A stretch of 64,000 bases of DNA from Xiphydria camelus (GCA_963678675.1 OY783199.1:22813546-22877545); one strand, 5' to 3'. Positions 23,888 through 35,229 are shown, counted from the first letter of the stretch. Program-made: numbers and translations. Notes: generated from the sequence alone by a model not told the origin.

Positions 23888-24708
23888 ATATACCGCATGT
23901 CCTATGGCCAACCGCGCAGGTGAGCTGCGACCTGAATTCTTGACTTCGGCAGTATTTATGGTACAGTTAGAGTGAGCTTCAGACGAGTGCACTGCATAAG
24001 AACGAAAAGTGTCGACTGCTCTTCTAATAGCTGTCAATTCGGGAGATCGAAGCGTTTCGTGTAACCTCAAAATCGTAAAGTTTTGAATTAGTAGTGAATA
24101 ATTTGTAGAAGTGATGAGAAATAATCATAAATAATCTTCCGAATTGACAGCCATCGGGAAATCAGACGACGCTTTTCGCTCTTACGCTGCGTTCTTACGA
24201 AAAGCGTGAAACGTCTGATCTCCCGATGGCTATCAATTCGGGAGATCGAAGTATAAGCTTGAAATCGTGAATCTTTGAATAAATGGTAAGTAATGTTCAG
24301 AAGTGAGAGTTAACAATCATTCGGGTTTTTTCGATGTCCAACCGAATTACACGCCTCATGCCTATTTGTTTCAGAAATTATTTCCGCGCTAGCACCGCGC
24401 GTGTCTAGGAAGTAGTTTTACGAAGTGGCGTGAGCGATACCTAAGGTGTCAATTCGGAAGATTATTTATGATTATTTCTCATCACTTCTACAAATTATTC
24501 ACTACTAATTCAAAACTTTACGATTTTGAGGTTACACGAAACGCTTCGATCTCCCGAATTGACAGCTATTAGAAGAGCAGTCGACACTTTTCGTTCTTAT
24601 GCAGCGCACTCGTCTGAAGCCCACTCTAACTGTATCATAAATACTGCCGAAGTCAAGAATTCAGGTCGCAGCTCACCTGCGCGGTTGGTCATAGGACATG
24701 CGGTATAT
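23888..24708. mobile_element. Foldback-type element with 261-bp inverted arms
   Basis: Arms at 23888-24148 and 24448-24708 have the same length and pair almost throughout, from ATATACCGCATGTCCTATG at the outer edge to AATCTTCCGAATTGACAG at the inner edge. Because of this the same peptide can be read from both arms, which is a shadow of the palindrome and not a gene. The 299-bp centre holds a second, near-perfect 79-bp palindrome and further CAATTCGGGAGATCGAAG units. Arms longer than the loop are typical of foldback elements or very-long-TIR MITEs. Confidence 0.85.
24151..24229. repeat. 79-bp near-perfect palindrome in the foldback centre
   Basis: CCATCGGGAAATCAGACGA at the left is matched by TCGTCTGAT…CCCGATGG-type sequence at the right, with GCTTTTCG and CGAAAAGC nested inside and a centre at TTACGCTGCGTTCTTA. 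It repeats the design of the outer arms at a smaller scale. Confidence 0.8.
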
Positions 24709-25188
24709 GTATTGGTGACACACAGTATAATCCTAAAGAACGTCAAAAGAAACATCAAGCGTCAGCATAAAAAAGGCCCTTTATTGTATGAGATTCATAC
24801 AAGTCCCCTTCTTCCATTATTGCATTTCACTCGGTTCGTTCAGTACATAGGACATCTATGAAAGGGGAATAAGTAGACGAGAACAAAATGAATAAAACAT
24901 CAAGGAGGTCTGAGATATCTGTAAGTTATCTCTCTCGAGAGACTCACAATCAGTCTTTCACTCGAACTCTAGTATTATTGGGACTCTTCTGGCCTGTATC
25001 CGTGGAGAACGAAGAAATTAATCAGCTGAGATGCAAGGACCAGTAGCATTAACAAACATTCTCTGTACGTAAACTTATTCGTTCTCGTGTATTTATTTTC
25101 ATTTTATAGACGTATTCCATAATGTAAAGTAGCTGCGATGTTGCTTTTATCATTCGACAATTTTTTAAATAAAGGAATTAGGTAAGAA
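24709..25188. other. Non-coding stretch, nothing recognised
   Basis: AT-rich sequence. The open frame that runs out of the foldback to 24861 is not supported as coding. Confidence 0.4.
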
Positions 25189-26026
25189 TAAGGTAAAGTC
25201 GGGAGAGATGGCGCAGCGGGTGAGACGGTTCAGTCAAATAATTTCTTTGCCTGTGTGGCAATATTGATTCAGTTGGCGACACAGATGATTAGTGCACATG
25301 TGCAGTAAGTGTGTGTTACCGAACGGCTGTTTTTCTCATCAAAAGATAAAATAAATAAAACTGTAAATAAATAAAACTGTAACTATAATAAATATAACTG
25401 TATATTGTATTGGCCCTGATTATTTTTTTGTGTAATAATAATTAAGCATCCAGTAAGTTTTTATTCTGATTTGAATGTATTTGGTTTGGTTCTTTCACTT
25501 GGTAAACTTTTAAATATTATTCCTAACCTTAAATTTCGCTCCGTGCTTCATGTACAAGAATTCAGAAAGGTGGCAGAAAAGCGAAATCACTTTTACGTGT
25601 TATTATTAAGATTTATTATTTCTTAAAGATGTTTTAAGTTTATGTGGTTGGAATAATCAATACTTTGATATTTTTCTTTAAATTTAATTATTTAAGATGA
25701 TTTTGTATTTTTGTTTTTCTTATTTGGCATTAAAAGTAGTTGCACTTTTAATTTTGAAGCCTATTCTTGGAGAACCACTCACCTCCACCAATTTTTTCGA
25801 CTGCGTCATCTCACCCATACTAGGGCGGGTGAGTTGGGGTTTTTCGTATATTTTCTTTTAACAAATTTTTTACAAAACTCGATAACACTTTTGGTCGTTC
25901 CTTTACAAATTCCTATATTTTATTGTTCACTCCATCCACATTATCAATTAAGTATTGCTTATTCTACAAATATAGTTTTTATACCACTTTAAAAAAAAGT
26001 GCGCCATCTCTCCCGACTTTACCCTA
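25189..26026. mobile_element. 834-bp TIR element, copy 1 (ends GGTAAAGTCGGGAGAGATGG)
   Basis: TA flanks the element on both sides (25189-25190, 26025-26026). The left end is AGGTAAAGTCGGGAGAGATG and the right end its inverse with CTTTACCC. An internal GACTGCGTCATCTCACCCAT block near 25800 echoes the terminal GATGGCGCAGCGGGTGAGAC words, giving subterminal repeats. The interior frames are unrecognised. A second copy, in opposite orientation, lies at 41127-42029 and matches nearly end to end. TA duplication suggests Tc1/mariner-type mobilisation. Confidence 0.88.
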
Positions 26027-26052
26027 TCTGTGGTATCATAAGTGACGAATGT

Positions 26053-26075
26053 CAGAGAGAGAGAGAGAGAGAGAG
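26053..26075 (+). repeat. (GA)n microsatellite
   Basis: Uninterrupted AG/GA run. A matching CT run occurs at 26163-26180, so the two could pair in single-stranded form. Confidence 0.9.
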
Positions 26076-26180
26076 TATTTATTTATATTTGAAATATTGA
26101 TAAGTTACGTCTTGCGAGTTTCATATTGAGAATCTCTGATATTAAAGTTATTATGATCCGAACTCTCTCTCTCTCTCTTC

Positions 26181-27294
26181 CAGAGAGCAAAGGTCTGGAA
26201 CGACGACGACAACTGTAATAACCAGAATAAAAAGGATACGAAGATACTTGTATCCATTATGGTTTTACATGGCATTTCATGATAAATTTAAATAACGTTA
26301 TACTTATTTTCCTGCATACGTTGAATGCTATCACTGAAACTATTACAATAATTCGGACTCCGATTAGCAAAAGATGAGCATAAAGATAATGATGATCAAG
26401 ACTACTATGAAGACCAGGGCTATAAGTAGAATCAACATTAAACACATCTTCGTGAATAAAGAATGTACGTTTCCACACATCCTCCCTATAATTATATCTT
26501 ATTATAGTTACTGAGAAATATAGACCTCATTACAAGTACGAGCTATATACCTACGGAGTATACGTATAAGTACAGCCTCTCGGCTCTCATCGTCGGGCAC
26601 TGCGCTACTTTTTTAGTCTTTGACAAGAGCCTCTAACAAGACTTTTAATCTCATCATCATCATAAATGCATCCAGTATCGCAATTTATGGTCGAATTCGT
26701 TTCAGTATATTTGGCAGTTAAGGAGCTTCATAAATCTTCATGAATGAGATGATATTGTGAGTTGAGATATTGTCTGCTACCTCGCCAATCTTTCAGGAGA
26801 ACCGAGCTCCTCGTTAAGGCGCGATAGATTACCGAAGTTATCAGTTCACCACCATCACATCACATCAGTTTATATCTGCAGCGCTTCGCCTCTATTCTTC
26901 CTTTCAAGAGAGTTTTGCCATGAAAAATAATAATTTCTTATATTCTTTAAGCGTTCATTTTTACTGTATACTGTCATCTTATGAACCAATTGAAGATTCT
27001 TTAATTTGTGTTAATTTGTCCACTAAATATAATCTTCCATCCGAGAATATGTCATTGAATCTCTAATATTTACATATAGGCATTTGTGATGTAAAAATTG
27101 TTTTTCTTAATGTTACAGACCACAGAATATTTCACAATTCATAAAAAAATTTAAAGAGCAATAGGTTATACAGAAGAACCACGAAGAAATGCTTAATGTA
27201 CAAATCCCTATCTTATTTGCCGTTCGAGCGAAGCCATTTGTGTAAATGCTGAGAAATTCGTAACACTCCTGTCACGTTTCAGCGTCGTTTACAT
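26181..27294. other. Non-coding stretch, nothing recognised
   Basis: Mixed composition without a supported gene or repeat. Confidence 0.4.
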
Positions 27295-27295
27295 A

Positions 27296-27326
27296 TATAT
27301 ATATGTGCACGCGCGCGTGTGTATAA
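27296..27326. repeat. Compound TA / GC / GT microsatellite
   Basis: ATATATATATATGTGCACGC followed by GCGCGTGTGTATAAGTGTGT; alternating purine-pyrimidine throughout. Confidence 0.8.
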
Positions 27327-27480
27327 GTGTGTGAAGAACTTTTCGCTGCCACCGCGAATCTTTTCTTCTCGCGAGACTCCCGCTAGTTGGCAAGTTCACC
27401 CATTACGCCTCGTCGCTCCTCTTTGCCCGCGCGTGGCTTCCCTATAGAAAGTCAGAAGAAATACATCTTGCTCGCGTCGT

Positions 27481-27802
27481 TCAGTTATATTCATTCGAGA
27501 GCTCAGTGTGTGAGCATACACAACACACGCAAGTTTGAACTACGACTTGGGTATATCGTCGCCGGAGTTGTGAATTTCACGCGAATCGAGCCGACGAAGA
27601 AATATTAATTTCCTCTTGTCGAGCGAGCGACGATATATCCTGCAGAGACAGATGTTACCAATATCGCACGACTCCTTGACGTCGTTGACGTCGTGAAATC
27701 GCAGAATTCTCGCATGAACGCGCCACGCGCTGAAATACGGAAGAGCGAAGCGCGAAGGGAGTGCTACCGAGAAGTGCCCCGAGTGTGATAAAGGACGCGC
27801 AG
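27481..27802 (+). promoter_or_regulatory. Candidate CpG-rich promoter and non-coding first exon
   Basis: TCAGTT at 27481-27486 matches the arthropod initiator consensus TCAGTY, and a second TCAGTG lies at 27503. The next ~300 bases are CpG-rich and end in CGCGCAG followed by GTACGTGG, a good 5' splice site (27802/27803). A downstream promoter element is only approximate. An alternating-dinucleotide tract lies just upstream. This is the most promoter-like part of the window, but it rests on short motifs only. Confidence 0.3.
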
Positions 27803-28512
27803 GTACGTGGTAGGTAGACAAAGGAGAGCGGCTTCAAAGACCTCTGCACACTCGACTTGTTATAACTTAATTAATCGATGTCTGAGAAAGCGAACGGACG
27901 AAAAGTCGAGTTGGAATGGTGCAATTAACGTAGTTTGAACGATGAGATGTCTTATACTATTATATTTCAGGCTTCATTCTGATTGCTCCACTAAACTTTT
28001 GCTTAGACGTCGAACTGGAAACGAAGATGAGTGGTTTCTATGGGTGTATGTAGAAACGCGTATCGCTCATCAATACTCGTAGTACGAACGGAGAAATGAT
28101 TTACTTGTTATCGAATCAACGGGACATGCTATTCCCGACTGTCGGGAGTTTGATTACATATCGAGAAAATATTAACTCAAGATAAATATGTAATTTACCT
28201 AAATAGAGATCTTTCAATTCAAATATTATATTAACCTGACAGTATATTTGTTTACTCCGAAACAATGTTCCTGTCGTGTAAACATACTTTATTTTAGCGC
28301 GAATCTATATTTTCTTCAAAACAGATCCTTAAACCATCGAGATGTCGAGCATTGAGAATAAAATTTACTACATTTAAATAAACAATATGATGTTATCGAA
28401 TAATCTCAAGTGCATATTAATTTGATTCAAATGAATATTATATGCTCTTGGCGATGGGAGAATTCGAAAGCATACTTATTTGAATCTAGCAAGTTTTTTT
28501 CTCAGTGCAGAG
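27803..28512. other. Non-coding stretch
   Basis: AT-rich. AAGTTTTTTTCTCAGTG at 28489-28505 matches the right terminus of the CACTGAGAAAA MITE family, but I could not identify its left partner. Confidence 0.4.
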
Positions 28513-30149
28513 ACCCCTATTGAAAAAGTATCATAAATTCTCATAGATTCTCATAGAAAACTTGTAAAATCCCCGTAAAATTTCCATGGAAATTTTATGT
28601 GCTTTTGACACGGCAATTCTAGATACCCTGTGATAAAAATATGAGAGAGATGAATGGGAATGTACTGGATTCTATGTGTATCTATAAAAACAAATAAAAT
28701 CTTGTACGGTTCTATTAGTAATTACAAATATAACGGCGTGGTACAAGTCTTTATTATCTTTATAGAATTTTACTTGCTTTTACGGATACATATAAAATTC
28801 GGTAAATCCCTATTCATCATCTCAAATACACATAGAATCCCATACATTCCTATTTGTCCTCCTCAAACTTTTCTAATAGTCCAGGACATTTAGCTTGAAA
28901 ATCATGCAATCTTCTAAAAATCGAGCTCACCGAAATTTTTTTTTAAACTGCTTATTATGATGTACCAATATATGCCTGAAAGTTACGCCACCGACGTACT
29001 GGAGCTTCGTGACATATAAGAGGTCAAAGGTCGCGGATTTTGTTATATTGCTTCCTATCGCTCCAACGTGAAAAATACCTATTACAAAAGTTGAAGATCT
29101 CAATTTCTAATACCTAAAAAAAATATTTGACGTAAATACGCCTAACTGTTCTCGAGATATGTAGCTGAATATGTGGAAAAATGCAAAAATAGCTAAATTC
29201 TCAGGTCCCTATTTCCCGGAACGGTCTCGCCGACCGTTACTCAATTGTTTCAAGAATAATTTCGGGTTTTTATTTGACTATATTCAGTCTCAACCGAGCT
29301 ATAGGCCGAGTAAGACGGGAAAAGGGAAAAAAACCTACTAGGGAAACCATATAAAAAAAACGCGTTGCGCATTCTACCTCAAAGGTGATGTGGAAATGAA
29401 TGCTTCTCCACAAACTTCGCAGCATCGTATCTCGAAAACGGTAAGGTGTATCTGAAAAGTGTATGGGGCCATTTAGTTAGATAATTTCATGATCTAACAG
29501 GAATAACTTGTTTCATTTTTGTGTGAGTCATAGAGAACGAGATAATAGCGTTAAAACAGACGTAGTATTTTTTGACCAAAACTTATCTTTCGTGTCTCAT
29601 ATCTCGAGAACAGGTAGGCGTACGAAAACCAAACTGGACTTTTTAGAAAGGGCGTTTATTCATAAAAACATAATTATATAGGTGTAATTGCCGTTTGAGT
29701 AGTAGGAAAAGAGAAGAATGCGGCGATACATGTTGCATACACGAATTTAGCTATTTTTGAATTGTTCCACATATTCAGCTACATATCTCGAGAACGGTTA
29801 GGCGTATTTACGTCAAATATTTTTTTTTAGGTATTAAAAATTGAGATCTTCAACTTTTGTAATAGGTATTTTTCACGTTGGAGCGATAGGAAGCGAGATA
29901 ACAAAATCCGCGACCCTTGACCTCTTATATGTCACGAAGCTCCAGTGCGTCAGTGACGTAACTTTCAGGCATATATTGGTACATCATGATAAGCAGTTTT
30001 AAAAAAAATTTCGGTGAGCTCGATTTTTAGAAGATGATTACTAAATGTCCTGGACTATAGTGGATATCTGGAACTGCTGTATCAAAAGCACATCAGATTC
30101 CCATAGAAATTATCTATGAGAACCCCTATAGGATCTTTTGAATAGGGAC
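28513..30149. mobile_element. Outer inverted-repeat element hosting a nested one
   Basis: The left flank (28513-28640) reads ACCCCTATTGAAAAAG…TTCTCATAG…ATGTGCTTTTGACACGGCA-TTCTAGATACC. The right flank (30058-30149) is the inverse: GGATATCTGGAACTGC-GTATCAAAAGCACAT…CTATGAGAA…CTTTTGAATAGGGAC. Inside the left part a further inverted pair (GGATTCTATGTGTAT at ~28668; ATACACATAGAATCC at ~28827) forms another arm. The element is interrupted at 28877 by the TA-flanked element described separately. Confidence 0.65.
28877..30057. mobile_element. Inner TIR element, ~325-bp TIRs, TA target duplication
   Basis: TA (28877-28878 and 30056-30057) flanks GTCCAGGACATTTA…TAAATGTCCTGGAC. Arms of about 325 bp (to ~29202 and from ~29742) pair closely through CGAGCTCACCGAAATTTTTT, TGTACCAATATATGCCTGAAA, CTTCGTGACATATAAGAGGT and CTCGAGATATGTAGCTGAAT. 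The centre repeats a module ATCTCGARAAC-GGTAGGCGTA at ~29433 and ~29597. No transposase is present. TA duplication fits Tc1/mariner-like mobilisation. Confidence 0.85.
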
Positions 30150-31357
30150 GCTTCTCGATGAACCCATAACTCGTTTTGCTCGTACAGCAGCAGTAGAGTC
30201 CCCCTTGACTTGATCCCCCCTCATTCCTCCTCCATCGAGAAATAAGCTATGCAGATAAACAACAGATGCTTAAATGGCAAAAATAATGCGATAAAAGGAG
30301 AAAGCGGGAGGGGAGGTAAGCAACTACAGAGAGTTCCGTTCTGTCGTACATTATTTCGAGAGGCTCTACTGTACGCGGAAAGCGAAGCATCAGATGGCAC
30401 GAGGCTATCGTAAAGCTGAGAAAAATATCACGAGAAATCTCGGTGAAGTTAGAGTGAGAACTCCGTCGAAATACTTGTACGGGGACCGCAATAAATAAAA
30501 AGGTCACCAACTCGTTGAAGGCAGCAAGATGAAGCACCTACCTAATTCTATTATCGTACTCCGAAAAAATATAACGGACAACCATTTCGGGCGAATTATT
30601 ACCCGTAGTAGATTGAATGTGCGACGTTCTTGAGAATCTCGTAATCCATATATGTACTAACATTTAAAACCCGTTAATGCATATCGCTTGTAATTTACCG
30701 CGCATGACGTTAACGGGCTGTGCAGCCTCACGCGCAACCTTCTTAAGATGCCATCTCGCCCTGCTTGCAGTATCAAAGCGCTATACTTTGGGGTCTTTTC
30801 TTTTTTTATCAGCCATATCATATCGAAGCACGCAAGGTGAAAGAACGAACGCCCTACGTCTCCTTCGTGTTCTCGAAATACACTAACAATAGGTGGCCTC
30901 TCGACAATTGCCCATCCTTCTCCTCACAATAGGATATTATATTGTATATCCACACTATATGCACGCACAAAACAAGAAATAGAATTTAGCCAGATGAGTG
31001 TTTTTGGTGGAAGCTTTCGTTAACTCGCTTGTGCTGCCCGAAGCTCGAAAAATTATCGAGAATCTATTGTACTTCTCCATCCTTTATACGATATAGAGTA
31101 GGGAGCTTATAAAGTAGGCAACGTGTAAATAGTAAAAATAAACGTCTTTAAAGGTGGAGAAAAATACTAAGACAAAAGAATGTTTTACGATCTTAAGAAG
31201 GCTGCATGATAAGTGAAATTGATTACTTGTACCTGTTCCACGTTTTTTTAATGAGATAGGAATAGCCTTCTACTTTTTTTGAACGGGTCTCGATATTCTC
31301 GTTGAGATTAACAAAGGAAGTATAAAGCGAAATATGCCTGTCTGTTGAATCATTAAT
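30150..31357. other. Non-coding stretch, nothing recognised
   Basis: Mixed composition with modest CpG content. Short frames at 30247-30537 and 30677-30886 show no family signal. Confidence 0.4.
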
Positions 31358-31384
31358 GAGATATTGCCACTCAAAGTACGAGAG

Positions 31385-31609
31385 TAAAGCCGGGGACACA
31401 CTATTGTTACGTCACGTGAACTCACGTGATAACACGTAGCATGGGACTATAAAATCACCGATATCTTAACAAATTTGTTCCGCGTGACGTGACAGCAGTA
31501 TGTCTCTGATGGATTTGAATACATGATAAAATATTAAATTACATTTTTCGAGCGACACGTGAGCTCATGTGAGCTCACGTGACGTGACAATAGTCTGTCC
31601 TCGGCTTAA
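31385..31609. mobile_element. 219-bp MITE with TAA target duplication (Harbinger-like) and CACGTG cluster
   Basis: TAA (31385-31387 and 31607-31609) flanks AGCCGGGGACACACTATTGT…ACAATAGTCTGTCCTCGGCT. The arms contain several CACGTG or TCACGTGA words, which are perfect E-box cores. A three-base TAA/TTA duplication is the PIF/Harbinger signature. A looser outer inverted pair GATATTGCCACTCAAAG (31360) and CTTTGAGTGGCTATATC (~31629) surrounds it, so the MITE may have landed inside an older palindrome. Confidence 0.75.
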
Positions 31610-31901
31610 CTCAAATTACTTCATTTCCTTTGAGTGGCTATATCTCACGATCACTTCACGAACACTTCACCTCATACTTGTTTTATTAGTCTCACGATGA
31701 ACTCTATAACATTTGTAAGAATAAAATTATTTCATTAACCCTACGTAATGCTCCACATGAATCTAACAGACCATGTAAGAGAATAAATTGAAGAATTTTA
31801 ATAATTATAAATAAAATGGTAGCACGACAAATACGAAGGGTAATTGTGCGGCATTCACGAATGTTAAAATTATGTAGACACTGTAGATCTATGTATACGT
31901 G

Positions 31902-32121
31902 CACTGAAAAAAATGTGCTACATTTACCTATGGTGAGGTTGAACACGGCGAACTTCACGGTGTACTTGTTTCAAGTAAATATTCCCTCATTTCAACTTTA
32001 AATTAGTTCTCTCAACTCTACATATTTTGTCCTTATAGTCTTATAGTATTAGAATGACCATACCACGAGGTTCGCCGTATTCAACCTCACCGTAGTTGAA
32101 TGTAGTACATTTTTCTCAGTG
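31902..32121. mobile_element. 220-bp MITE with CACTGARAAAAATGT ends
   Basis: The left arm CACTGAAAAAAATGTGCTAC continues to GGTGAGGTTGAACACGGCGA, and the right arm is its inverse ending ACATTTTTCTCAGTG. Arms pair over ~60 bases with few differences. Same terminus type as 19652-19856 and 44296-44553. Confidence 0.8.
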
Positions 32122-33206
32122 TGGAATACAAAAATTTCTTTCGTGTATAATATAAAACTATTGAAACCATAAAAATAGCTCTTAAAACATTCCTTTCTAT
32201 TTAAAACAAATTGTGATTTTAAACGAAAAATCATTTCATATGATGTTTGTACCTATCAGATATTTCCTTGATTCAAATGAAATTAATTGCATCGGTACAA
32301 AAGTCGTTTTGAATAAAATTGTGAATTTTCATTAAATTGCAATGAGATTAATATTTATTTGAGTATTACTTTCATGGAAATTAAATAAGTGATTAAGTGT
32401 ATAATAGATGGAAAAATGTTTATTTGAACCAAATATTTTTTTCTATAGTGACATCGTGAGACTCTCTTGATTGATATATTATACGATTAAAATTGCATTA
32501 GATATTATTTCAGTTGAACTAGCTTGTTGATTATTAGATTTCGGTATTGGTACGCGTCGGAATCCGATAGAATCAATTTCTTTTTGCCACAATATCTTCG
32601 AGGGAGGTGTCCCCGCGACATTTCGATCTCGAAGTGATGAGCTTCCGGAGTCGGCGAGACCCTGCCATAATTTCCAGATGGTGCCACTCCGACGAGAAAA
32701 CCTATATCCTCGCGGGCCCGCGAGGGAGTCGTTTCACGTGCGAGGAGAGGACCTAAAACAACTCCACGCACTTCAAGGACGAGTGGGAAACGCTTTCGCT
32801 CAGGTACTATGTGTATACGGTATGCCATTCTTTATTAGCCTCCTCTCCAGTATAAGAATAACTCGTACCTATATGTTACGTATGCTCACCCTATACCAAT
32901 CTAACATCTAGCCATCTATAAACTTGCGTGCCTGTGTTCGATATCTACAATATCGTATTTTCCATTATCGGTTTTCCGTGTATTGCCAAATATTTCCCAT
33001 TAATGAATGGTTTGAAAGGGGATGATATTTTTTCTACACAAAGTCTTCACTTATTACAAGTCAACCTTTTAATATCAGAAATGTTTTCATTGCAACATAT
33101 TATACAAAAACTTTGTATGTCTACAAAATTGTCTACAATCACGATTTTCTGGGAAGTTTTGGAACTATATCGGTACGAACGAAAAAACTACTATTATAGT
33201 GAATAA
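32122..33206. other. Non-coding stretch
   Basis: AT-rich DNA, then a CpG-rich island (32580-32800). The 107-codon minus frame (32505-32828) and the plus frame 32678-32911 overlap and have no recognisable motif. Confidence 0.4.
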
Positions 33207-34186
33207 TAACACAGTCACAGAACAAAAAAAAGTGCGGTATACCTTTGATGTGGTATATGTCATCCGTAGTAATTTCGCCTCCTGATCACGAATTCGGTGT
33301 CAAAATTTAGCCATCACATCACATTTTTTTTAATCTCAAAAAACCAGCCACAGATCATGATTTTCAAAAAGTTAATGGACTTAAACCAAATTCGGTATAG
33401 AGGGTTCTTTGGGTCGCTGATCACGAATCTGAAGTCGAATTTCAAAAATTAAAAATGGCGGATCCAATATGGCGGACGAGATTTTCGAAAATCGACAGAT
33501 TCATACCAAATTTGGTATAGGGGGGTTTTTTAGGTCGCTCATCACGAATCTGAAGCCAAATTTCAACAATTCAAGATGGCGGATCAAATATGGCGGATGG
33601 GATTTTCGAAAATCGATGGATTCGTGCCAAATTTGGTATAGGAGGGTTTTTTGGGTCGGTGATCACGAATCTGAAGTCAGATTTCAAAAATTCAAGATGG
33701 CGGATCAAATATGGCGGACGAGATTTTCAAAAATGTTGAATTTTTGCAAATATAATATAACTTCATATATTTTCGTAATCAGCGACCAAAAAACCCCCCT
33801 ATACCAAATTTGACATGAATCCGTCGATTTTCGAAAATCTCATCCGCCATATTTGATCCGCTATCTTGAATCTTTGAAATTCGACTTCAGGTTCGTAATC
33901 AGCGACCCAAAGAAACCACTACACCGAATTTGGTTTAAGTCCATTAACGTTTTAAAGTCATGGTCTCTGGCTAATTTCTTGAGATTAAAAAAAATGTGAT
34001 GTGAGTGCCAAATTTTGAAACAGGATTCGTGATCAGGAGGCTAAATTACTATATCGCATCAAAATTATACCCCACTTTTATTTGTGTTACTGTGCAGTTA
34101 TTTAAGGTTAGAAAAAGAATGTGATGCAATGGCCAAATTTTGACACCGGATTCGTAATTAGGAGGCAAAATTGCTACGGATAACAT
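33207..34186. repeat. Foldback built from satellite monomers
   Basis: The left arm (33207-~33735) carries three to four ~130-bp units of GGTATAGRGGGTTYTTTGGGTC, GATCACGAATCTGAAGTC, AAGATGGCGGATC-AATATGGCGGA and GATTTTCGAAAATCGA. The right arm (~33755-34186) repeats the order inverted, with flanking words CATCACATCACATTTTTTT and CGCCTCCTGATCACGAATTC matched on both sides. The monomer is the same family as at 10674-11363 and 6846-7195. No target duplication was found. Confidence 0.8.
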
Positions 34187-34530
34187 ACAGGGTGACATTT
34201 TAAAAACTTGCCACCCCAAGATCTCAGAAAGTTACAGGGATTTTCTAAAAAAAAAATACGGTTTCGGCAGTGGAGAGGGGGAACCAAAATGACATAATCG
34301 GAGACGCACCCCCTCCAACCCCCTTATGGGTAGCCCCCCCAACTTTGTAATCTTAAATAGCAACCCGCCATGTGTGATACAGCGTTGGAAAGCTCTTTAA
34401 AAATGCTTTACAACAACACCAAATTTTGGTACCCTTCGATGAGTAGTTTTCGCGCAAATCGAGAAAGAAACTGCTAGAAGTAAGTTTTGTCAATTCATTT
34501 TTTAAAGGTCAATTACGTTACAATAAATTT
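34187..34530 (+). mobile_element. Solo 345-bp terminus of the ACAGGGTGACATTTT family
   Basis: ATACAGGGTGACATTTTAAA, CTTGCCACCCCAAGATCTCA, TACGGTTTCGGCAGTGGAGA and CTAGAAGTAAGTTTTGTCAA occur in the same order as in both arms of the element at 43391-44268. Only one end is present; the partner end is missing, so this is a truncated copy directly abutting the foldback. Confidence 0.8.
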
Positions 34531-35229
34531 TCATTTACTTAAGTTTCGAATATTATCACTCTTTCTTTCGTAACATTCTTCGACTCTCAAGGAAGCATAA
34601 GTCCAATCAATATTTTCTCGTAGCTCTCCTTTCAAAACAACCATTTTCGCCATCAAAGGGGACCATTGAAAGGAGATGTTTTCGTAGATGAGAAATGATC
34701 CAACTCTGTTTGAGTAAGCTACTTCATTATATCGTCCAGTATTGGTCTCTCTTTTTATTCTGTGCTTTCGAAGATTAAATAGGTGCACCAAAACCTAAAG
34801 CCGGGCCGCGTATCGGACGAAGCACTTCTCTTGCGCGATAATAACCTTATTAACAACCCCACCTGATATCGAACGTAATAACCGTGCGATGTGGTGTGCC
34901 CGCGCTTAATCTGTGAGCCCCAGGTAAACTTATTGGAATACCTACGTTGCTCGACCAGGCACATTACTGATGAACGTGTACAGAGTAACAGAGGGTATTT
35001 TAAAGTTGCTTTAAAGATATCGAAACTTTATGAGAGCGCATGTATTAGGATTCTCGCGTTCCTTACTCTGTTCCGTTGCTGAGGTTAGTGGATGCGGGTT
35101 AGGTGCTCGGAAAGTATATGATGCACTGAAACGAATTATGCATAGCTCATGCGCAAAAACTGCGCATGTGCAATTTTTTGAAAGTGGTAAATTTATTACT
35201 ATTTCTCTATGCAGTTCAAACATATTTTT
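34531..35229. other. Non-coding stretch
   Basis: Possibly the eroded interior of the neighbouring transposon copy, but no transposase motif is visible. A short inverted pair around GCTCATGCGCAAAAACTGCG lies at ~35146. Confidence 0.35.

Noticed and set aside
23810..24861. The same ~35-residue peptide encoded at both ends of this region
   Set aside because: It follows from the 261-bp inverted arms; the frame has no family motif and breaks outside the arms.
25711..25992. 93-codon plus frame in the TA-flanked element
   Set aside because: It is hydrophobic and T-rich and lacks any DDE or zinc-finger pattern; the second copy of the element does not preserve it clearly.
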